64,000 bases of DNA. Source: [Haemophilus] ducreyi. Lineage in GTDB: Bacteria > Pseudomonadota > Gammaproteobacteria > Enterobacterales > Pasteurellaceae. Position 1 is the first letter of the stretch. Each line of letters opens with the position of its first letter. Position numbers and translations under genes: made by a program. Shown piece after piece: positions 1 through 8,337 of this stretch. The notes beneath the pieces are model-generated. The model was not told where the DNA came from. It did no database searches and saw nothing but the letters and a program-made list of their open reading frames with translations. The stretch is from NCBI RefSeq assembly GCF_900109315.1, contig NZ_FOJC01000005.1, positions 62,001-126,000 of the forward strand, given 5' to 3'.

Positions 1-2
1 TT

Positions 3-212
3 ATTAATACCGTCAATAATCTGCCTGAAAGCATTAAAGAAGCACAAGAAATCCGTCGTAATGCATTAAAATTACATATGCCGACTTATACTACGCTTGC
101 AGCAGCAGAGGCGATCAGTGAAGCAGTCCGCCATATCAATAAATATGATGTCAATGCACTTCAACAGTTACATCTTTCATCATCAGCGCTCACTAATCAA
201 ATAACTCGATAA
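3..212 (+). CDS. carB: Carbamoyl-phosphate synthase large subunit, C-terminal end (partial)
   Basis: Partial gene running in from the left edge. The 69 visible residues start INTVNNLPES, continue with EIRRNALKLHMPTYTTLAAAEA and end at a TAA. They resemble the end of the MGS-like allosteric domain of CarB, which closes with an IRR-A-L...Y-TTL motif. CarB makes carbamoyl phosphate for arginine and pyrimidine synthesis. argF, which uses carbamoyl phosphate, follows about 100 bp downstream, which supports the call. Only the tail is visible, so identity rests on this short match plus context. Confidence 0.75.
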   Translation: MNTVNNLPESIKEAQEIRRNALKLHMPTYTTLAAAEAISEAVRHINKYDVNALQQLHLSSSALTNQITR

Positions 213-233
213 CGACTCGTGGTGTGCATTCCC

Positions 234-276
234 TCAAGCGGTTTAGTTTTTAAAAAATGCAAAAACAACCGCTTGA
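234..276. repeat. Inverted pair of uptake sequences between carB and argF
   Basis: A TCAAGCGGTT arm (234-243) faces AACCGCTTGA (267-276), a perfect 10-bp inverted repeat with an A/T-rich loop. Each arm carries the CAAGCGGT core of the Actinobacillus-type uptake sequence. No T-run follows the right arm, so it is a weak terminator at best and may only attenuate read-through into argF. Confidence 0.6.
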
Positions 277-310
277 TTTATATGCTTCGCATTCATATCC
301 GGAGAATAAC

Positions 311-1315
311 ATGGCTTTTAATCTTAAAAATAGACACTTGCTCAGCTTAGTCAATCACACAGAACGTGAAATTAAATACTTATTAGCATTAGCACGTGAT
401 TTAAAACGTGCAAAATATAGCGGTACTGAACAACAAACATTAAAAGGCAAAAATATTGCTTTAATCTTTGAAAAAACATCTACCCGTACCCGTTGTGCGT
501 TTGAAGTCGCCGCTTATGATCAAGGTGCTCAAGTCACTTATATTGATCCAAACTCCTCTCAAATTGGCCATAAAGAATCGATGAAAGACACTGCACGTGT
601 ATTAGGCAGAATGTATGATGCCATTCAATATCGTGGTTTTAAACAAGCCACTGTAAATGAATTAGCCAAATATGCAGGAGTACCTGTTTTTAATGGTTTA
701 ACTGATGAATTCCATCCAACACAGATGCTCGCTGATGTATTAACTATGCTTGAAAGTTGTGAAAAACCATTAAATCAAATAAGCTATGTCTATATGGGTG
801 ATGCACGCAATAATATGGGTAATTCTTTATTACTTATTGGTGCTAAATTAGGTATGGACGTCCGTATTTGTGCACCTCAAGCCTTAATGCCAGAAGACTC
901 CTTGGTCACACTATGCCAACAATTTGCTCAACAATCTAACGCGCGCATCACCATCACAGATGATATAGATCTAGCAATACAAGGGGTCGATTTTATTCAT
1001 ACTGATGTATGGGTATCAATGGGTGAGCCGTTAGAGATGTGGGGCGAACGAATTAATATGTTAATGCCTTATCAAGTGACTCCTGCGCTAATGCAACGTA
1101 CAGGCAATCCAAACGTAAAATTTATGCATTGTTTACCCGCTTTCCATAATAGTGAAACCACAATGGGTAAACAAATTGCTGAACAGTATCCACAGCTTGC
1201 AAACGGTATTGAAGTAACAGAAGAGGCTTTTGAATCCACTGCAAATATCGCCTTTGAACACGCTGAAAATCGAATGCACACCATTAAAGCCGTAATGGTA
1301 GCCAGCTTAGCATAA
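311..1315 (+). CDS. argF: Ornithine carbamoyltransferase
   Basis: Transfers the carbamoyl group of carbamoyl phosphate to ornithine to give citrulline, in arginine synthesis or arginine catabolism; cytoplasmic trimer. The 334-residue product has the carbamoyl-phosphate signature STRTRCAFE near residue 55, HPTQ near 136 and the ornithine-side HCLPA near 275. The chosen ATG follows GGAGAATAAC. An earlier in-frame ATG at 257 lies inside the upstream inverted repeat and has no ribosome-binding site. Placement after carB couples production and use of carbamoyl phosphate. The length is normal for the family. The sequence does not separate an anabolic from a catabolic (ArcB) role; no arcA or arcC is visible. 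Confidence 0.93.
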   Translation: MAFNLKNRHLLSLVNHTEREIKYLLALARDLKRAKYSGTEQQTLKGKNIALIFEKTSTRTRCAFEVAAYDQGAQVTYIDPNSSQIGHKESMKDTARVLGRMYDAIQYRGFKQATVNELAKYAGVPVFNGLTDEFHPTQMLADVLTMLESCEKPLNQISYVYMGDARNNMGNSLLLIGAKLGMDVRICAPQALMPEDSLVTLCQQFAQQSNARITITDDIDLAIQGVDFIHTDVWVSMGEPLEMWGERINMLMPYQVTPALMQRTGNPNVKFMHCLPAFHNSETTMGKQIAEQYPQLANGIEVTEEAFESTANIAFEHAENRMHTIKAVMVASLA

Positions 1316-1372
1316 TTACTCTATTTAAGTAGAATCAGCTATGCTTGATTTCACAACCTACCTACCACGATT

Positions 1373-1416
1373 CAAGCGGTTTAATTTACACTTTTTTTTG
1401 TTCATTAAACCGCTTG
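1373..1416. terminator. Bidirectional terminator built from inverted uptake sequences
   Basis: CAAGCGGTTTAAT (1373-1385) pairs perfectly with ATTAAACCGCTTG (1404-1416), a 13-bp stem with a T-rich loop, between the convergent argF and thiQ genes. Each arm contains an uptake-sequence core. Position and symmetry suggest it ends transcripts from both sides. Confidence 0.65.
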
Positions 1417-1441
1417 TCGTAAAACACGCCCAATCTGCGCC

Positions 1442-2083
1442 TTAAAGCAATTGATCCGCAACAATCCGTCCCTGTTCAATATGAATAACACGATCGAATA
1501 ATGCCTGACTTTCTGAAAATTGATGGGTCACCATTAATAGCGTTAATTGACGCTGATGGCAAATCTCTAACACCAACTGTTGCAATTCATTACGCCGAAT
1601 AGGATCCAATGCAGAAAAAGGTTCATCTAATAACAAAATAGGCTTATCTTGTAACAAAGTACGGGCCAACGCAACCCGTTGTTTTTGCCCTCCCGATAAT
1701 TGATCCGCTCGCCGTAATAACAATTCAGCAATCCCCATTTGACCGGCAATCTTTTTTACCGCCTCTTGCTGTTGTAGCGTTAAATGCAAGCTAGGCACCA
1801 ACGCTAAACCAATATTTTGCTCAACAGTCAAATGAGGAAAAACATTATTTTCTTGAAATAACATCGACACTGGACGATCTGCCACTTCTGCGAAAGTGTA
1901 ATCGACTTCATTCAACAAAATCTGCCCGCTAGTCGCCAAATCAAAACCCGCAATCAAATTTAATAATGTACTTTTACCAGCGCCACTTTCACCCACGACA
2001 GCCACCCGTTGTGCTTTAGCCACTTGCAAGATAAAGTGCATTGGCATTTGTTCATAATCAAACGTTACATTTAATTCAATCAT
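1442..2083 (-). CDS. thiQ: Thiamine ABC transporter, ATP-binding subunit
   Basis: ATPase of the ThiBPQ importer for thiamine and thiamine pyrophosphate, at the inner face of the cytoplasmic membrane. The 213 residues hold a Walker A (GESGAGKST, about 31-39), Q-loop (LFQENNVFPHL), signature LSGGQKQRVALAR, Walker B (ILLLDEPFSALD) and switch histidine (MVTHQ). The LFQ-NN-FPHLTV-QNIGL stretch is typical of ThiQ. Its start overlaps the thiP stop by 4 nt (ATGA), so translation is probably coupled. Length is normal. Confidence 0.92.
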   Translation of the reverse strand: MIELNVTFDYEQMPMHFILQVAKAQRVAVVGESGAGKSTLLNLIAGFDLATSGQILLNEVDYTFAEVADRPVSMLFQENNVFPHLTVEQNIGLALVPSLHLTLQQQEAVKKIAGQMGIAELLLRRADQLSGGQKQRVALARTLLQDKPILLLDEPFSALDPIRRNELQQLVLEICHQRQLTLLMVTHQFSESQALFDRVIHIEQGRIVADQLL

Positions 2084-3666
2084 TTTAGGCTCTCTTGTTG
2101 TTTAATCAGTAAAAAAGGCAACAAGGCAAATAGCATTAATACCAAAGCGGTTACCGCCGCGTCTTCTGTACGATAGTTGCCTAATTGTTGATAAAGTAGA
2201 TAAGGTAATGAACTAAAATCTGGACTACCAAAAAAAGCAATCACAGCAAAACTACCTAAACTGGCTGACATAGCCAAACAAAATGCATTGATAAGCGGTC
2301 GAATTAAATAATGTTTTTCCACAATCCACCATCGCCGTAAACCACATAATCCTAAATTGCGAGCTAACTGGTCTTGTGCCACAAACACTTGCCACATTGT
2401 CGCAAATAATAAACGATAAATATAAGGCAATAGGCTCAAGCCGTTACAAATGCCGACTAACCAAAGCAATTGCGTAGTACTTAAATCCACCTCCATCAAT
2501 AACAAAAACAACCCCACTGCTAATAAAAAAATCGGCAAAACTAACGGATAATTCACGACCCCACTCAAAATACTGTACCCCATTTTCTGCTGACGGTAAC
2601 TTTGTTGACGCGTTTCTAATGCTAGTAAATAAGCAAGCGCAACCACTGTTGAAGCCGCAATTAGACTCAGCCATAACGAGAACCAAGTCGCCTGCCATAA
2701 AGCATCATTTGCTAGCCGTTGCCAAAAGTTTGATACCTGCAAAGCTGAAATGATCACACTGATTAGCGGTAAAATAATGGCTAAACTTTGCAAAAAAAGT
2801 ACCGCTTGCAATCCATATTTAGCTTTACCCATTACCTTAGGCAACCAAATATGATCCACTGCTGGCGGTGTTTGTTTTTTATGTTTAAACGCCGTTTTAC
2901 TGGCCAAATCCATCATTAACTGCAACAACATTCCTACAAATAGCTGAGTAATAATCAACATCGTCGCTTTGGCAAAATCAAATTCAAATGTAACCGCTTG
3001 ATAAATTGCCACTTCTAATGTGCTATATTTAGGGCTACCGCCTAACATCAGCACAATTGGAAAACTAGTAAAACAAATCAAAAACACATTCGCAAAGCTA
3101 TAAGGCAAAATGCCACTTAATGTTGGCCACTCCACAATACGAAAATAAGCCCAACCTCGCAATGTTAACTGCGCGGCTAATTTATGCTGACTACTTGGGA
3201 TTAACCGCAATCCTTCCAAACAATATTTAGTGACTAACGGAACATTAAATAATAAATGCGCTAACAAAATGCCTTGTAAACCATAAAGTGAAAATTGCCA
3301 CTCCAAACCGAGCAAATTGGCAAATTGGGCTAACCAACCAGCATTGCCCCAAACGCCAATAATGGCAAAAATCACAACCAATGACGGTAAAGCCCAAACG
3401 AACGAGATCACCTTATATAGCAACGTTTTGCCTTTAAACTGCAAATAAAAAAATGAACGCGCTAACAATACAGCAAAAATGGTGGCTAATCCTGCCGAAA
3501 GCCCCGCTTGTAACAAGCTATATTTTAAAATAGGCCACATTTCTGACCATTGCCAATCACTCTCACCTTGACGATGATTGAGTAAGGCAAACAAACTAAA
3601 CAGATAAAGTAAAACTATACCTAAATAAACAAGCCAAGCACTAAATTTAGTGAGCGAACGTAACAT
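2080..3666 (-). CDS. thiP: Thiamine ABC transporter, permease subunit
   Basis: Two-domain inner-membrane permease of the thiamine importer. The 528-residue product has about 12 hydrophobic segments and two EAA-type loops, one near LAAQLTLRGWAYFRIVEWP and one near LARNLGLCGLRRWWIVEKH, as expected for a fused BPD_transp permease. The start MLRSLTKF (3666) follows GGGAAAATT; the longer in-frame start at 3684 lacks a ribosome-binding site. The binding-protein gene thiB, normally first in this operon, is not next to it: the upstream neighbour is ptsH on the other strand. I saw no thiamine-pyrophosphate riboswitch upstream. Confidence 0.9.
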   Translation of the reverse strand: MLRSLTKFSAWLVYLGIVLLYLFSLFALLNHRQGESDWQWSEMWPILKYSLLQAGLSAGLATIFAVLLARSFFYLQFKGKTLLYKVISFVWALPSLVVIFAIIGVWGNAGWLAQFANLLGLEWQFSLYGLQGILLAHLLFNVPLVTKYCLEGLRLIPSSQHKLAAQLTLRGWAYFRIVEWPTLSGILPYSFANVFLICFTSFPIVLMLGGSPKYSTLEVAIYQAVTFEFDFAKATMLIITQLFVGMLLQLMMDLASKTAFKHKKQTPPAVDHIWLPKVMGKAKYGLQAVLFLQSLAIILPLISVIISALQVSNFWQRLANDALWQATWFSLWLSLIAASTVVALAYLLALETRQQSYRQQKMGYSILSGVVNYPLVLPIFLLAVGLFLLLMEVDLSTTQLLWLVGICNGLSLLPYIYRLLFATMWQVFVAQDQLARNLGLCGLRRWWIVEKHYLIRPLINAFCLAMSASLGSFAVIAFFGSPDFSSLPYLLYQQLGNYRTEDAAVTALVLMLFALLPFLLIKQQESLK

Positions 3667-3805
3667 AATTTTCCCATCAACCAACTATTTGATTATATTT
3701 TAACCGCCTGTAAAAAATACTTAGCAATCGTTTAACTAACCATCGCACTAAGCAAGCAATTTATGTATGAAAAACAACCGCAACTGGTTAACTAACAAGC
3801 TAATA

Positions 3806-3874
3806 TTTGATTTTTATCACAAGTTTTCAGTTTTAGCGCGTGTTTTTATTTTTTTTTTGTAGTAAAGTTATTCT
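3806..3874 (+). promoter_or_regulatory. Possible CRP site and promoter of ptsH
   Basis: TTTGA-N6-TCACA at 3806-3821 is one mismatch from the CRP core TGTGA-N6-TCACA. A TATTCT -10 candidate lies at 3869-3874. The centre would be about 68 bp upstream of the predicted start, which is not an ideal helical position. CRP control of ptsHI-crr is known in E. coli; here it is inference. Confidence 0.35.
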
Positions 3875-3940
3875 GAAATAATTATGGATTTAATTATCTG
3901 TTTCAACTTTCCCACTTTTAGAATCTCAAGAGGAATTTTT

Positions 3941-4198
3941 ATGTACTCAAAAGACGTTGTTATTACAGCACCAAATGGTTTACACACTCGTCCAGCAGCA
4001 GAATTTGTTAAAGCAGCTAAAGGTTTTGCTTCTGACATTACTGTAACTTCAGGTAGCAAAAGTTCAAGTGCAAAAAGTCTCTTTAAACTCCAAACATTAG
4101 GCCTTACGCAAGGTACATCTATTACTATCTCTGCGGAAGGTGAAGACGAACAGAAAGCGGTAGATTTCTTAGTAGACTTAATCCCTACTTTAGAATAA
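3941..4198 (+). CDS. ptsH: Phosphocarrier protein HPr
   Basis: Carries phosphate from enzyme I to the sugar-specific IIA proteins of the PTS; cytoplasmic. The 85-residue protein has the active-site histidine His15 in [11 protein letters not shown] and the regulatory-serine region [15 protein letters not shown]. The ATG at 3941 follows AGAGGAATTTTT. An earlier in-frame start at 3884 would add 19 residues unlike HPr and is rejected. First gene of ptsH-ptsI-crr, with an intrinsic terminator before ptsI that should leave more ptsH than ptsI message. Confidence 0.97.
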   Translation: MYSKDVVITAPNGLHTRPAAEFVKAAKGFASDITVTSGSKSSSAKSLFKLQTLGLTQGTSITISAEGEDEQKAVDFLVDLIPTLE

Positions 4199-4226
4199 TT
4201 GCTCATCAACAGTTAGATAAAAAATG

Positions 4227-4283
4227 CAACCCTATTCTTCTACTTTATTAATCAGATAGTGAAGTAGCAATAGGGTTGTTTTG
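4227..4283 (+). terminator. Intrinsic terminator/attenuator between ptsH and ptsI
   Basis: CAACCCTATT (4227-4236) pairs with AATAGGGTTG (4269-4278), with an inner CTACTT/AAGTAG pairing, then TTTTG. It lies inside the pts operon, so it probably acts as a partial terminator setting HPr above enzyme I. Confidence 0.7.
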
Positions 4284-4328
4284 TATTACGATCTAAGCAT
4301 TTTGTACTATTTAAAACAAGGACAAATT

Positions 4329-6050
4329 ATGATTACAGGTATTGCTGCATCACCAGGTACTGTATTTGGCAAGGCACTCGTTTTAAAAGAAGAACCTATT
4401 GTACTAAATACTAAAAAAATTACCGCTGATCAAATTGAAATTGAAAAAGAAAAATTTTTCGCAGGGCGAGCCAAAGCTGCGGCACAATTAACCGCAATTA
4501 AAGAAAAGGCAAGACATACATTAGGTGAAGAAAAAGAAGCGATCTTTGAAGGCCATTTAATGATCCTAGAAGATGAAGAACTAGAAGAAGAAATCCTAGA
4601 ATTCATTACCAACAACCTAGTTACTGCAGACTTCGCCACGCATAAAATTATTGAAATGCAAGCAACAATGTTAGCGGAAATTGACGATGAATACCTAAAA
4701 GAACGTGCCACAGATTTACGCGATATCGATAACCGCTTATTACGTAATATTTTAAATATGTATATTGTTGATCTTGGCGATATTCAGGAAGAAGTTATTC
4801 TAGTGGCTTACGATCTTACACCATCAGAAACAGCCCAATTAAACTTAGATAAAGTATTAGGCTTCGTGACTGATATTGGCGGCCGCACATCACATACCTC
4901 AATTATGGCACGTTCATTAGAGTTGCCCGCAATAGTTGGCACGAATAACATTACCGAACAAGTCAAAACCGGCGATATTTTAATCTTAGATGCAATTAAC
5001 AATCAGATCAAAATCAATCCATCTGTAGATGAAATTTCCGCATTTAAAGCCATACAAGCAAAAGTTGAAGCAGAAAAAGCAGAGTTAGCCCAATTAAAAG
5101 ATTTAGCTGCTGAAACGTTGGATGGTCATAAAATTGAAGTGGCTGGCAATATCGGCACAATTCGTGATATTGATAGCGTACTACGTAATGGCGGAGAATC
5201 TATAGGCTTATATCGCACCGAATTCTTATTTATGGATCGTTGTAAATTGCCTGATGAAGAAGAACAATTCGAAGCCTATAAAGAAATTGTCGAAGCAATG
5301 CAAGGCAAACAAGTTATTCTACGCACAATGGACATTGGCGGCGATAAAGAATTACCTTATTTAAATTTACCCAAAGAAATGAATCCTTTCTTAGGTTGGC
5401 GTGCAATCCGTATTGGCTTAACTCGCCGTGAAATCTTAGATACGCAATTACGAGCAGTGTTACGAGCTTCTGCTTTCGGCACATTAGCGGTCATGTTTCC
5501 AATGATTATTTCAGTAGAAGAAATTCGTGAATTAAAAGCAATCGTTGCCGAATTAAAAGCACAATTACGCGCTGAAGGAAAAGCATTTGATGAACATTTA
5601 CAGCTTGGTATTATGGTAGAAACACCATCTGCAGCAGTAAACGCCCGCCATTTAGCCAAAGAAGTCGATTTCTTTAGCATTGGGACTAACGACTTAACGC
5701 AATATACATTAGCCGTTGACCGTGGCAATGAGATTATCGCACATTTATATAACCCATTAAGCCCATCAGTCTTAAACTTAATCAAACAAGTGATTGATGC
5801 CTCTCACGCCGAAGGTAAATGGACCGGTATGTGTGGCGAATTAGCCGGCGATGTACGCGCTACCGCCCTCCTATTAGGAATGGGATTAGATGAGTTTAGT
5901 ATGAGTGCCATCTCTGTTCCGCACGTTAAGAAATTAGCCCGCTCTATTCATTACACTGATGCAAAAGCCTTAGCGGATGAAGCATTAGCCCAGCCAACGG
6001 TTGCAGATGTTGAACGATTAGTGAATGCCTTTTACGCTAAACTAAACTAA
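4329..6050 (+). CDS. ptsI: PTS enzyme I (phosphoenolpyruvate-protein phosphotransferase)
   Basis: First step of the PTS: takes phosphate from phosphoenolpyruvate and hands it to HPr. The 573-residue protein has the N-terminal HPr-binding domain, the phosphohistidine motif [13 protein letters not shown] with His189, and a C-terminal PEP-binding TIM barrel ([27 protein letters not shown]; active-site cysteine in [11 protein letters not shown]). The ATG at 4329 follows AAGGACAAATT; the longer in-frame start at 4281 falls in the upstream terminator. Length matches enterobacterial enzyme I. Confidence 0.97.
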   Translation: MITGIAASPGTVFGKALVLKEEPIVLNTKKITADQIEIEKEKFFAGRAKAAAQLTAIKEKARHTLGEEKEAIFEGHLMILEDEELEEEILEFITNNLVTADFATHKIIEMQATMLAEIDDEYLKERATDLRDIDNRLLRNILNMYIVDLGDIQEEVILVAYDLTPSETAQLNLDKVLGFVTDIGGRTSHTSIMARSLELPAIVGTNNITEQVKTGDILILDAINNQIKINPSVDEISAFKAIQAKVEAEKAELAQLKDLAAETLDGHKIEVAGNIGTIRDIDSVLRNGGESIGLYRTEFLFMDRCKLPDEEEQFEAYKEIVEAMQGKQVILRTMDIGGDKELPYLNLPKEMNPFLGWRAIRIGLTRREILDTQLRAVLRASAFGTLAVMFPMIISVEEIRELKAIVAELKAQLRAEGKAFDEHLQLGIMVETPSAAVNARHLAKEVDFFSIGTNDLTQYTLAVDRGNEIIAHLYNPLSPSVLNLIKQVIDASHAEGKWTGMCGELAGDVRATALLLGMGLDEFSMSAISVPHVKKLARSIHYTDAKALADEALAQPTVADVERLVNAFYAKLN

Positions 6051-6077
6051 TTTTCGAATAAAGTAGCATACAAACAC

Positions 6078-6112
6078 AAAATTCTCGTATAAAATATGCG
6101 AGAATTTTTTTA
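6078..6112 (+). terminator. Intrinsic terminator between ptsI and crr
   Basis: AAAATTCTCG (6078-6087) pairs with CGAGAATTTT (6099-6108), followed by more T. It lies between ptsI and crr and may reduce read-through into crr. Confidence 0.7.
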
Positions 6113-6139
6113 ATAAAGATTAAAATAATGGAGATTTCT

Positions 6140-6643
6140 ATGGGTTTTTTCGATAAATTATTCGGCTCAAAACAAACTTCAGCTAACGAAGTTAACATAT
6201 ATGCTCCTATTTCAGGTGAAATCGTAAACATTGAAGATGTGCCCGATGTTGTTTTCTCTGAGAAAATTGTAGGCGATGGCATAGCGATCCGCCCAAATGG
6301 TGATACTATTGTAGCTCCAGTAAATGGTACTATCGGAAAAATTTTTGAAACTAATCACGCTTTTTCAATTGAATCGGAAGAAGGAATTGATTTATTCGTC
6401 CACTTCGGCATCGATACAGCAGAATTAAAAAGTGAAGGATTTACACGCATTGCACAAGAAGGACAAACCGTTAAGGTTGGCGATGTAATTATCAAATTCG
6501 ACTTAGAATTACTTGAAAATAAAGCAAAATCAGTATTAACTCCAGTATTAATTTCTAATATGGATGATATCAGCAACCTAGTGAAAAAAGTTGGAAATGT
6601 TGTTGCCGGTGAAAGTGTTGTATTGACCTTAACCAAACAATAA
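6140..6643 (+). CDS. crr: PTS glucose-type IIA component (IIA-Glc)
   Basis: Receives phosphate from HPr; in gamma-proteobacteria it passes it to sugar permeases and regulates adenylate cyclase and inducer uptake. The 167-residue protein is the standard length. It carries ETNHAFSIES (His73) and DLFVHFGIDT (His88), equivalent to the E. coli His75/His90 pair. The start MGFFDKLFG (6140) follows GGAGATTTCT; the upstream ATG at 6128 overlaps this site. In this family IIA-Glc is the main link from sugar supply to cAMP, and so to the CRP-S competence promoters seen later in the window. Confidence 0.96.
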   Translation: MGFFDKLFGSKQTSANEVNIYAPISGEIVNIEDVPDVVFSEKIVGDGIAIRPNGDTIVAPVNGTIGKIFETNHAFSIESEEGIDLFVHFGIDTAELKSEGFTRIAQEGQTVKVGDVIIKFDLELLENKAKSVLTPVLISNMDDISNLVKKVGNVVAGESVVLTLTKQ

Positions 6644-6657
6644 CATCCTCTCATGAT

Positions 6658-6690
6658 AAAATGTCACGCTAGCAATATCGTGGCATTTTG
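6658..6690 (+). terminator. Intrinsic terminator after crr
   Basis: AAAATGTCACG (6658-6668) pairs with CGTGGCATTTT (6679-6689) with one G-U pair. It closes the pts operon. Confidence 0.75.
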
Positions 6691-6733
6691 CTTATTAAGC
6701 GATTAACTCTAGCGAAAAAATAAGCAAACAGGT

Positions 6734-6789
6734 AGAATAGCACGATTAAAGATGCGTAAAGGGAATTGTCTCTTTACGCTTTTATTTTA
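6734..6789 (+). promoter_or_regulatory. miaB leader: -10-like box and intrinsic hairpin
   Basis: A TAGAAT box at 6734-6739 is followed by GCGTAAAG (6754-6761) pairing with CTTTACGC (6772-6779) and a TTTTATTTT run. The hairpin has the form of an intrinsic terminator, but no gene ends just before it. It could be an attenuator of miaB or the end of a very short transcript. Function unproven. Confidence 0.4.
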
Positions 6790-6822
6790 ACTTATTAAGA
6801 TATTTATTATTTTTTGAAAATT

Positions 6823-8250
6823 ATGGCAAAATTACATATCACAACTTGGGGTTGCCAAATGAATGAGTATGACTCATCAAAAATGGCAGATCTCTTAAAC
6901 TCAACACACGGATTAGAATTAACCGATAAACCTGAAGAAGCGGATATTTTATTATTGAATACTTGCTCAATTCGTGAAAAAGCACAAGAAAAAGTCTTTT
7001 CACAACTTGGTCGTTGGAAAAACTGGAAAAAGGACAAACCCGATTTAATTATTGGCGTTGGTGGCTGTGTTGCTTCACAAGAAGGTGAACATATCCGTGA
7101 ACGTGCCCCTTTTGTTGATATAGTATTTGGGCCACAAACATTGCACCGCTTACCAGAAATGATCAACCAGATCCGAGCTGGCGATCGTGCAGTAGTCGAT
7201 ATCTCCTTCCCAGAAATTGAAAAATTCGACCACTTACCAGAACCCAAAGCAGAAGGTCCAACTGCTTTCGTATCAATTATGGAAGGCTGTAATAAATACT
7301 GCTCATTCTGTGTAGTGCCTTATACCCGTGGTGAAGAAGTTTCCCGCCCTGTTGATGATGTCTTATTCGAAATCGCACAATTAGCAGAGCAAGGCGTTCG
7401 TGAAGTTAACTTATTGGGTCAAAACGTTAATGCTTACCGTGGTGAAACCTTTGATGGTGGCATTTGCACTTTTGCAGAATTATTACGTTTAGTTGCCGCC
7501 ATTGATGGTATTGACCGCTTACGTTATACCACAAGCCACCCCATTGAATTCACCGACGACATTATTGAAGTGTATCGTGATACTCCAGAATTGGTCAGCT
7601 TCTTGCATTTACCTATCCAAAGTGGCGCCGATCGTGTTTTAACCATGATGAAACGTAACCACACCGCATTAGAATACAAAGCCATTATTCGTAAATTACG
7701 TGCAGTTCGTCCAAATATCCAAATTAGCTCAGATTTCATTGTTGGCTTTCCTGGCGAAACAGCGGAAGATTTTGAACAAACAATGAAAATTATTGAACAA
7801 GTCAATTTTGATATGAGCTTTAGCTTTATCTACTCTGCGCGTCCAGGTACGCCTGCATCAGACTTACCTGATGATGTGTCTGAAAATGAGAAAAAAGACC
7901 GCTTAGCACGCTTACAACAACGAATTAACCATCAAGCGATGCAATTTAGCCGCTTAATGCTTGGCACTGAACAACGAATTTTGGTTGAAGGCCCATCTAA
8001 AAAAGATATTATGGAATTAACGGGTCGTACAGAAACCAATCGTATAGTTAATTTCATCGGCACACCAAATATGATCGGCAAATTCGTAGATATTAAAATC
8101 ACCGATGTTTACTCAAACTCATTACGCGGTGAAGTAGTCAGAACAGAAGATCAAATGGGTTTACGTATTGTTGAATCAGCGTCAAGTGTCATTGCACGGA
8201 CCCGTAAGGAAGATGATTTAGGTGTAGGCAAATACGCAGTAAATCTGTGA
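6823..8250 (+). CDS. miaB: tRNA-2-methylthio-N6-dimethylallyladenosine synthase
   Basis: Radical-SAM methylthiotransferase that converts i6A37 of tRNAs reading UNN codons to ms2i6A37. The 475-residue protein has three N-terminal cluster cysteines (Cys11, Cys48, Cys82), the radical-SAM triad Cys156-x3-Cys160-x2-Cys163 in [17 protein letters not shown], and a C-terminal TRAM domain from about residue 375. The chosen ATG has no clear Shine-Dalgarno; a TTG three codons upstream is possible but unlikely. A leader hairpin lies just upstream. Confidence 0.95.
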   Translation: MAKLHITTWGCQMNEYDSSKMADLLNSTHGLELTDKPEEADILLLNTCSIREKAQEKVFSQLGRWKNWKKDKPDLIIGVGGCVASQEGEHIRERAPFVDIVFGPQTLHRLPEMINQIRAGDRAVVDISFPEIEKFDHLPEPKAEGPTAFVSIMEGCNKYCSFCVVPYTRGEEVSRPVDDVLFEIAQLAEQGVREVNLLGQNVNAYRGETFDGGICTFAELLRLVAAIDGIDRLRYTTSHPIEFTDDIIEVYRDTPELVSFLHLPIQSGADRVLTMMKRNHTALEYKAIIRKLRAVRPNIQISSDFIVGFPGETAEDFEQTMKIIEQVNFDMSFSFIYSARPGTPASDLPDDVSENEKKDRLARLQQRINHQAMQFSRLMLGTEQRILVEGPSKKDIMELTGRTETNRIVNFIGTPNMIGKFVDIKITDVYSNSLRGEVVRTEDQMGLRIVESASSVIARTRKEDDLGVGKYAVNL

Positions 8251-8337
8251 AAACTCACTAACGCAACGGCTTATCGGCTATTACGTAACAAAATTCTGGC
8301 AGCTAAATAGCTTATTTTTCTATGAGGAATACTAAAA

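Noticed and set aside
3685-3800. Possible thiamine-pyrophosphate riboswitch upstream of thiP
   Set aside because: The conserved CTGAGA and ACCTGA-type elements of the THI box were not found.
3868-4209. 113-codon minus-strand frame over ptsH
   Set aside because: Antisense shadow of ptsH, with no family resemblance or ribosome site.
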